A model generated the notes under the pieces. That model saw nothing but the letters and a program-made list of their open reading frames with translations, had not been told where the DNA came from and ran no database searches. From Phyllosticta citriasiana (lineage: Eukaryota; Ascomycota; Dothideomycetes; Botryosphaeriales; Phyllostictaceae): a DNA stretch of 64,000 bases. The translations under genes and the position numbers were made by a program. Where the stretch lies: positions 1,612,001-1,676,000 of the forward strand of contig JBBPHT010000005.1 of assembly GCA_038021145.1 (NCBI GenBank). The letters are read 5' to 3'. Positions 58,350 to 64,000 of the stretch are shown here, piece by piece (positions within the stretch are counted from its first letter, which is position 1; every line of letters begins with the position of its first letter).

Positions 58350-58662
58350 GGTGAGGCGTCAAACTAGCTCAATCGGAGAGTGCAAAGCGGAAGGTTGGGC
58401 GCTAGGTTGTCGGAGGAGGCAGTTGGAGTAGGAAGATGATTCGGCGCGGTGTCGGTGGTGTAAGAATTGAGGGTTCCTTTGTAGAGGCGCAAGGTGAAGT
58501 TGTGAGATCGAGTATGGCCGGAGCTGTGCAAGGCGGCGGCCGGGGGCGCCGACCAGAACGCACGGACCCACAGACACAAACACGCTTAGTCAGGCGCTGC
58601 GCCTGACTCCCTGGCCAAAGTCTTTCAGCACTCCGCATACATATCAAAACCACCTGGGCCTC
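58350..58662. promoter_or_regulatory. Short bidirectional promoter between SPT5 and WDR6-like gene
   Basis: Only 313 bp separates the two divergent start codons, so the genes probably share control elements. I do not recognise a specific motif. Confidence 0.6.
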
Positions 58663-61600
58663 ATGTCCCGCTTCTTGCAAGTGAGCGCTCTATTCCGAAC
58701 GAACGTGAAGCATCAGGCTCATGCTTTACACAGCATGGCTGCGCCCATGTGCCGGTGACAGCGCTTGCATTTTGTGGCAGATACCTTCTCTCGGCAGAAG
58801 GTCCCTTCTTGCTTGTCTCCCAGCGGGGAAAACAACATCAGTTTCTCTCGGAAAAATTGTTCAAGAGTCAGGCAGTCCATGGCATTCTGGAAGTGCATTC
58901 TTCTGATCAAGAACGAAGTACGATCGTCCTGGTTTATGGAGGAAATTTCGTTCGCTTAATCAAAATTTTCCTGGACAGGCCAGATGCATTGTCTAAAGGG
59001 CCTATCTGCAAAGCCCCGGATTGGATCCTCGATGTAGCATCCTGTCCATTTTCTTTCGACTCTGCTTCCAATGGAAAGCTGGACGCATTGGCAAACGGCA
59101 GCAGTGTGGCAGTCACTGCCCATAATGCACTCTTGCACCTTTCTTGGTTCATCGATGACCCAAGCTTGACAATTTTTTTGAAGGGCCTGACAACTACGTC
59201 CCGTTGCATGTTGTACTCCGCACATTGCCTATGGCTTTCGGACTCCGCGGTGCTTGTCGCATCGGGGACAGCATTTGGCGAAATTTTAGTATGGTCTTGC
59301 GATTTCTCCGATGCTATGAGAGCAGAGTCTACGATACATCACTTCTTCACCGGTCATGAAGGCTCCATATTTGGCGTACGGATTTCGACCTCATTCACGA
59401 CTGAGGACGGCTCGACTTGCCGCTTGCTTGCAAGCTGTAGTGATGACCGAACCATCAGACTCTGGAATGTTACATCATTGCCCAAAAGCGCGGTAATGTC
59501 GGCCTCTCAGGATGTACTGGGCTTAGTTCAAGATCGCGAGACTGGCTTCGGTGCCAACATTTCCGACCAAAGCAAGAGCCTTGCAATCGCCTGGGGCCAC
59601 ACGTCGAGAGTTTGGGCTGTTCGTTTTGTTGAGGGAGCACAATCCCGGATCAGCCAGCTCGTATCGTTTGGAGAGGATGCCACCACTCGAGTTTGGCATC
59701 TGGACTGTAACATCAAAGACTCTCAAACATTGAAAGTTGATGTCAAGCTGACGGACACGTCTTCTTTTCATTCAGGCAAAAACATCTGGTCCATGGCGAT
59801 GAGCCATGATCGTGACGGTGACAAGATTGAAATAGTCACTGGGGCAGCTGACAGAGCGATAATCAGCCACGCGTGGCCACTCGAAAAGCTGGAGTCTGTA
59901 GCCGAGCAGTCCAAAACTGACGTCCAGCGATCGTTCGCTTTCCTGTCCTCCGGATCAGTCATTTCCACGGCGAACAGTGGCCAGGTCTGGAGGGCTGACG
60001 TCGTAGAGAAAGAGGGAGATGTTGTGTGGCACAGCCTCGGACAGCTCGATGAACTTCAGGGCTACTCCATTGCTGCAGGTGTACCTGAGATTGGTCTCGC
60101 GTTTATCGCAAGCAAAAAGGGACAAATGTTCTACATGAGCGAGAGCAGCAATCAGCTCTCAACTCTTACAAAAGTTGAGAGAAAAATTTCTGGAATCTAC
60201 GCCTCCTCCGTGTGCACTCCGGATGGCAAGACTGTGGTCAGCTTATTCGTAACCCAAGTGGGAGAGACTATCGCTGAGCACTTTCTCTTCACACGCGATG
60301 CCACATTGAAGATCGTGCGGAAAGTTACTTTGCGGCTTCCTTGTCCCTTCATACCTACCTCCGCGACCTATGTTATCTCGGACGGAAGCGGCATCGCCTT
60401 TGTTGGCTCTAGGAGCGGCGGACTGGCGATATTTCCGGAGGTTCCGTTCCACGACACAAACGAAGTCTACGAGTATCAGTACAGTGCTCGCCACAAACTT
60501 CATACGCCTGAAGCCACTTCCTGTCTCTTGTGGACTCCTTCACCAGCGATTGACTCCTCCAAGTCTCTCGGGCTGCTCATATCAGTCGGTCGTGATGGAC
60601 GTTGCACTGCAACTGATATCTCGCGAAGTCTGGTCACAACTCTTGTTCACCAATCTTCTCTCCCATTTGGGCCGAATGCCGAAGGCTGTTATATCAACGC
60701 ACAGAGCAAAGACCTCATGGTCTACGGCTTCCGAAGCAAACACTTTGTTCTTCACAACGCGACGCTTGAGCAGGAGGTAATGTCCGTCGAGTGTGGCGGC
60801 GCCCACCGCATCTGGAGCTTCTGCCCCATGCCCGATGGCGTTGGTGTTGGCGGCACGTTTGTATGGAATCACGCCAACATGTTCAAACTCTACCACATAG
60901 CGCAGGAATCGCACAACTTTCTGAGGACGGGCGGGCACGGCCGCGAGATCAAAGCTCTTGCAGCGTGCCCCACGCAGCCGGGCCTCCTTGCTACTGGGGC
61001 GGAAGACACTACGATACGCCTGTTCCAGTATGGCGAAGTTGGCTTAGAACACAAGCGTAAGGATTTTACCTCTGTCAAGACTATCCGCAAGCATGTCACA
61101 GGAATCCAGTCTCTGGCGTGGTCTGCTGATGGGCGGTTCCTTTTCAGCAGCGGCGGAGGCGAAGAATTCTTTGTTTGGAGAGTCCGCAATGTGCCAGTGA
61201 TCGGCCTCGGTGTGGTGTGCGAAGCAGTTTGTCCGACGGAGAGCGAAAACTTTGACCTCAGAATAATGAAATTTGAAGTTGAGCAAAGAGTATCAAAGGA
61301 TCTCCAGGGCCAAAGCTCTGATGAGGACAGAGACGGAGAATTCATCATCACAATGGCCTTCTCGGACTCAACTTTGCGGGTAAGGTTTCTCCTTTCGCGT
61401 TTGTACACCATGAAAGACCAAAATGACTAATGTGTGTGGAAACAGAGGTACACCTACACTTCCACACCGTCCACCAAGACCTTCCGTCTTGTCCAAACCG
61501 GCACATATGCCACATCTTGTCTCACACAAGTAATCCACCTCGACCATCGACATTTCCTCACGGCTGGAACGGACGGCCACGTCATATTCTGGCCCAACTC

Positions 61601-62156
61601 CCAGGCGCCCTCTTTGTCGGACGAAGAAACCGCCGTCGACAGTCCTCGCACCGAGCTGTCCTTTTCCACGCGCAAGATGATACACCAAAGCACAGTCAAA
61701 GCTCTCAGCCACCAACACGTCACAGCAGACACAGCGCTGCTTCTCACCGGAGGCGACGACAACGCCGTTGCGCTCTCTCTTATCAAGACCCGAGATGACA
61801 TCGAATCAAAGATTGCATCAGTCAGTGTAAGCACACTGCTAATGCCGACCGCCCACGCCGCGACAGTGACGGCGAGCGCGCTGCTCCGCTGCAGCAAAGA
61901 CGGAAACAGGTTCCTGGCTGTCACGAGTGGCAATGACCAGCGCGTCAAGGTGTGGGTAGTCACACTTGATCTGGGCAAAGAAGGTGTCGAGGGTGTCGAT
62001 GTGAGATGCGTCGCCGACGAGCCCACTGCCGTGGCAGATGTGTCTGACATGGCGGTGCTGGGACATGAGGTAGAGGAGGAGAGGAAACGAACAGTCGTCC
62101 TGGTTGGTGTGGGGATGGATGCTTGGACGCTGGACTTGGGGTTGCGTGGGGAATAG
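58663..62156 (+). CDS. WDR6: WD40-repeat protein WDR6/Rtt10 (Trm734), tRNA 2'-O-methylation partner
   Basis: Exons are 58,663-58,680, 58,734-61,379 and 61,446-62,156, joined by introns of 53 and 66 nt in phase 0; 1,124 residues. The small first exon (MSRFLQ) is inferred because the large exon has no ATG at its beginning and GTGAGC..ACACAG signals fit. The protein is a tandem WD40 propeller, with VTALAFCGRYLLSAEGPFLL at the start, GTAFGEILVWS, FFTGHEGSIFGVRIS, LASCSDDRTIRLW and GHTSRVWAVRF. WDR6 proteins partner the Trm7/FTSJ1 methyltransferase for 2'-O-methylation of tRNA position 34. Yeast Rtt10 also acts in endosomal recycling. It ends 258 bp from the convergent GH36 gene. Confidence 0.9.
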
Positions 62157-62414
62157 CAGTTGTGTTGCTTGAAGGCGAGCTAGTGAGGACATATGTTGCA
62201 TTGCCTCGTCATTTCGACAATCATTTGCGCTGGAAAGCCATGTTGTGCTCGAATTTTACTTAGGTACCCAAACCAACAATCTTGCCAATCTGAGAATCGA
62301 CTTTCCGTAGAAACAGCAGGCGTCAATGATGAAGCAACAAAAGGAAGAATACTTTGCCCAGGACAGTTGAAGGACCACCTCTGCTTTTTAATCGCGCTAT
62401 CATCTCGTATCCCC

Positions 62415-64000
62415 TCAGCGAATGATGACCTCGATAGCAACCTCGTTGCTCCAACCAGCTCTCTGATCGCTCTCCTCCCACGCCCTGACCAGGTCAATCT
62501 CCAAAACGCTCTTTTTGACTTTGACACACTCCATGGACACTGGCTTCCCAAAGATGAGCGCAATGAACTGGTTTTCAATGTCCATCTTCTCCAGGTCCTC
62601 AATCCAAATTCCGTACGTCCCGAGAGCTTTGAGGCTGGTCCAAATCCTGAGATGATGGCCGCCCTCGCGCTCCACGTACACATCGTAATTGACAATGGCA
62701 GCCGCGCCGGTAAGTTTTCGAACAAGGCCAAGGACGGCAAGTTTAACAGAGCCAGTTAAAATGTCGTGTTTTACCACTGGTGCTGCTGACAAGATTTCCC
62801 ACTCTTGAACAGGAAGATCGAGGTGGACGAAGGCAGATTCCTGGCCCCTTTTGATTGGTGTGCTGATTTGACCCGTAGTGTGAGCGCGGACGACGTATTC
62901 GCCGTCCTCCGTGCCGGGGAAATGATCGAGCGTGAGAAGTTCGGTCAGGTGCCGCTGGGTTGTGTTGAAGACCCCAAGAATGCCTGTGCCAGAACCCTGC
63001 CCGCCAACGAACGTGCCGATTTTCAGAAGCTGAGGCTCATCGTATCCAACGTAAGCGTCAATAGTCTTTCCAATTCGATGGGGGCGCAAAATGACGGTTG
63101 AGCCTCGGGGAGTCTTCGCCGTCATTTGGTGGATCAAATCAATGTTGTGCTGGCCCGGTACATCGGTAATGTAGATTGGACCACCCGAGATGCAGCGCGC
63201 AGCTGCGTGGAACGAGGCCCATGGGTGAGAGGTTTGGAACATGTCCCAGTCGGGAAGGACGTTGAGATGTTGCGTTAGCAGCGAGTTGTGTGCGTTGCAG
63301 TAGACGTGCCACGGATGAGACGCAGGCACCTCCGGGAAGAAGTCATCAGAGTTGCGGACCATTATGCGCGGCTTGTTTATCGGAATCTGCGAATGGAACA
63401 AGATCTGAGGCACCTGTGACATGCAAGAAATTGCTTTGGCGGAGAAAAATCGAAGAATGCTCACGCTCCAAGCGTCCTGGTATGTGCGGATCAGACGCCT
63501 CCGTGGAATTGCCTCGTCAAGCTCATCAAGGAAGAATTGGGCATCGGTCTTGACGGAGTCTATTCCTGAGAGCTGGAGAAACGAGTAAAAGTCCTGATAC
63601 ATGCGCCACACGTCTTCCTCGTCGACTACCAGCATTTTACCTCCAGAAACCCCGTCCTTCTTTTGGACTTCCACAGTCTTGTAAGTTTTGGCAATTAAAC
63701 CATCGGGGGAGATGCCGCCCCAGTAGCCCAGAATCGCATGCCACACGGCTATGTGGAAGATGTTCTTGAACCTCTTTCGGATCTCAGTGGTCGTATATCC
63801 AAGGCCCTGGGGGAAGCCTTGCTTGTTGGCCTCAAACTCCATCCATCCCCGTTGAAACTGCCCTGCGCCTTCATTGTCCAAAGACTGCCAGTTGTCATCG
63901 ATGATGAGATTTGTAACTGTTATATCGTTCTTTTCTAGAGCCTCGAGGGCTTTGAAAATTGCTTCCTCGGTAAGGTTTTGGCCAAGGCCGTTCCACGTAC
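62415..64000 (-). CDS. GH36 raffinose synthase/seed-imbibition-like protein (5' part outside window)
   Basis: An open minus-strand frame runs from the window edge to the TGA at 62,415, giving the last 528 codons without an intron. It starts within WNGLGQNLTEEAIFKALEAL and VTNLIIDDNWQS, the GH36 barrel strand with conserved Asp-Asn-Trp-Gln. The nucleophile strand is GIDSVKTDAQFFLDEL (Lys-x-Asp). The second acid region reads IMVRNSDDFFPE, followed by HPWASFHAAARCISGGPIYITDVPG. The beta-rich C-terminal domain includes DLPVQEWEIL. The family includes raffinose and stachyose synthases and alpha-galactosidase-like enzymes. In fungi the function is mostly untested, and hydrolysis or transfer of alpha-galactosides is inferred. 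The start is not in the window. Confidence 0.93.
   Translation of the reverse strand, partial: TWNGLGQNLTEEAIFKALEALEKNDITVTNLIIDDNWQSLDNEGAGQFQRGWMEFEANKQGFPQGLGYTTTEIRKRFKNIFHIAVWHAILGYWGGISPDGLIAKTYKTVEVQKKDGVSGGKMLVVDEEDVWRMYQDFYSFLQLSGIDSVKTDAQFFLDELDEAIPRRRLIRTYQDAWSVSILRFFSAKAISCMSQVPQILFHSQIPINKPRIMVRNSDDFFPEVPASHPWHVYCNAHNSLLTQHLNVLPDWDMFQTSHPWASFHAAARCISGGPIYITDVPGQHNIDLIHQMTAKTPRGSTVILRPHRIGKTIDAYVGYDEPQLLKIGTFVGGQGSGTGILGVFNTTQRHLTELLTLDHFPGTEDGEYVVRAHTTGQISTPIKRGQESAFVHLDLPVQEWEILSAAPVVKHDILTGSVKLAVLGLVRKLTGAAAIVNYDVYVEREGGHHLRIWTSLKALGTYGIWIEDLEKMDIENQFIALIFGKPVSMECVKVKKSVLEIDLVRAWEESDQRAGWSNEVAIEVIIR

Overview
This window is nuclear DNA of a filamentous ascomycete, most likely a Sordariomycete and perhaps Hypocreales. 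The evidence is the many 48-71 nt introns with GT..AG ends and CTRAY-like branch sites, Kozak-type starts, fungal protein families, intron-bearing tRNA genes and a large island mutated in the style of repeat-induced point mutation (RIP, CpA to TpA). The genus cannot be fixed from the sequence alone.

Left gene block (1-10,240): the 3'-truncated start of an MFS drug/polyamine-type antiporter (minus), a 1-Cys peroxiredoxin (plus) and a long Kelch/BTB-like regulator resembling the MDS3/PMD1 family (plus). The intergenic stretches are long and rich in simple repeats.

Middle (about 10,243-39,290): a 29 kb AT-rich, gene-free island of RIP-mutated, nested retrotransposons. It holds several head-to-tail copies of one LINE-like family (ORF1 with zinc knuckles, endonuclease, reverse transcriptase, RNase H, AATT-repeat tail). 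It also holds a 5'-truncated Ty3/gypsy chromovirus with a C-terminal chromodomain. A complete Ty1/copia element on the minus strand is inserted in that chromovirus. The copia element has 377 bp LTRs, a 5 bp target duplication, a half-tRNA-iMet primer site, a purine tract and one unshifted Gag-Pol frame broken only by stop codons. The island ends next to a tRNA-Pro(AGG) gene.

Right gene block (39,300-64,000): two convergent intron-containing tRNA-Pro(AGG) genes, a five-exon LYR-motif mitochondrial protein, the histone N-terminal acetyltransferase NAA40/Nat4 and an unidentified acidic protein. These are followed by a membrane-anchored aspartic-protease-like protein lacking catalytic motifs, a PAP2-type membrane phosphatase and a CCC1/VIT1-family transporter. 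Then come an 832-residue protein with a Myb-like segment and a DUF7587-like domain, transcription elongation factor Spt5, a WDR6/Rtt10 protein that shares a 313 bp divergent promoter with Spt5, and the C-terminal part of a GH36 raffinose-synthase-like protein. The genes look like ordinary housekeeping and accessory genes; there is no obvious metabolic cluster. The most informative part is the transposon island and its junction with the tRNA pair.
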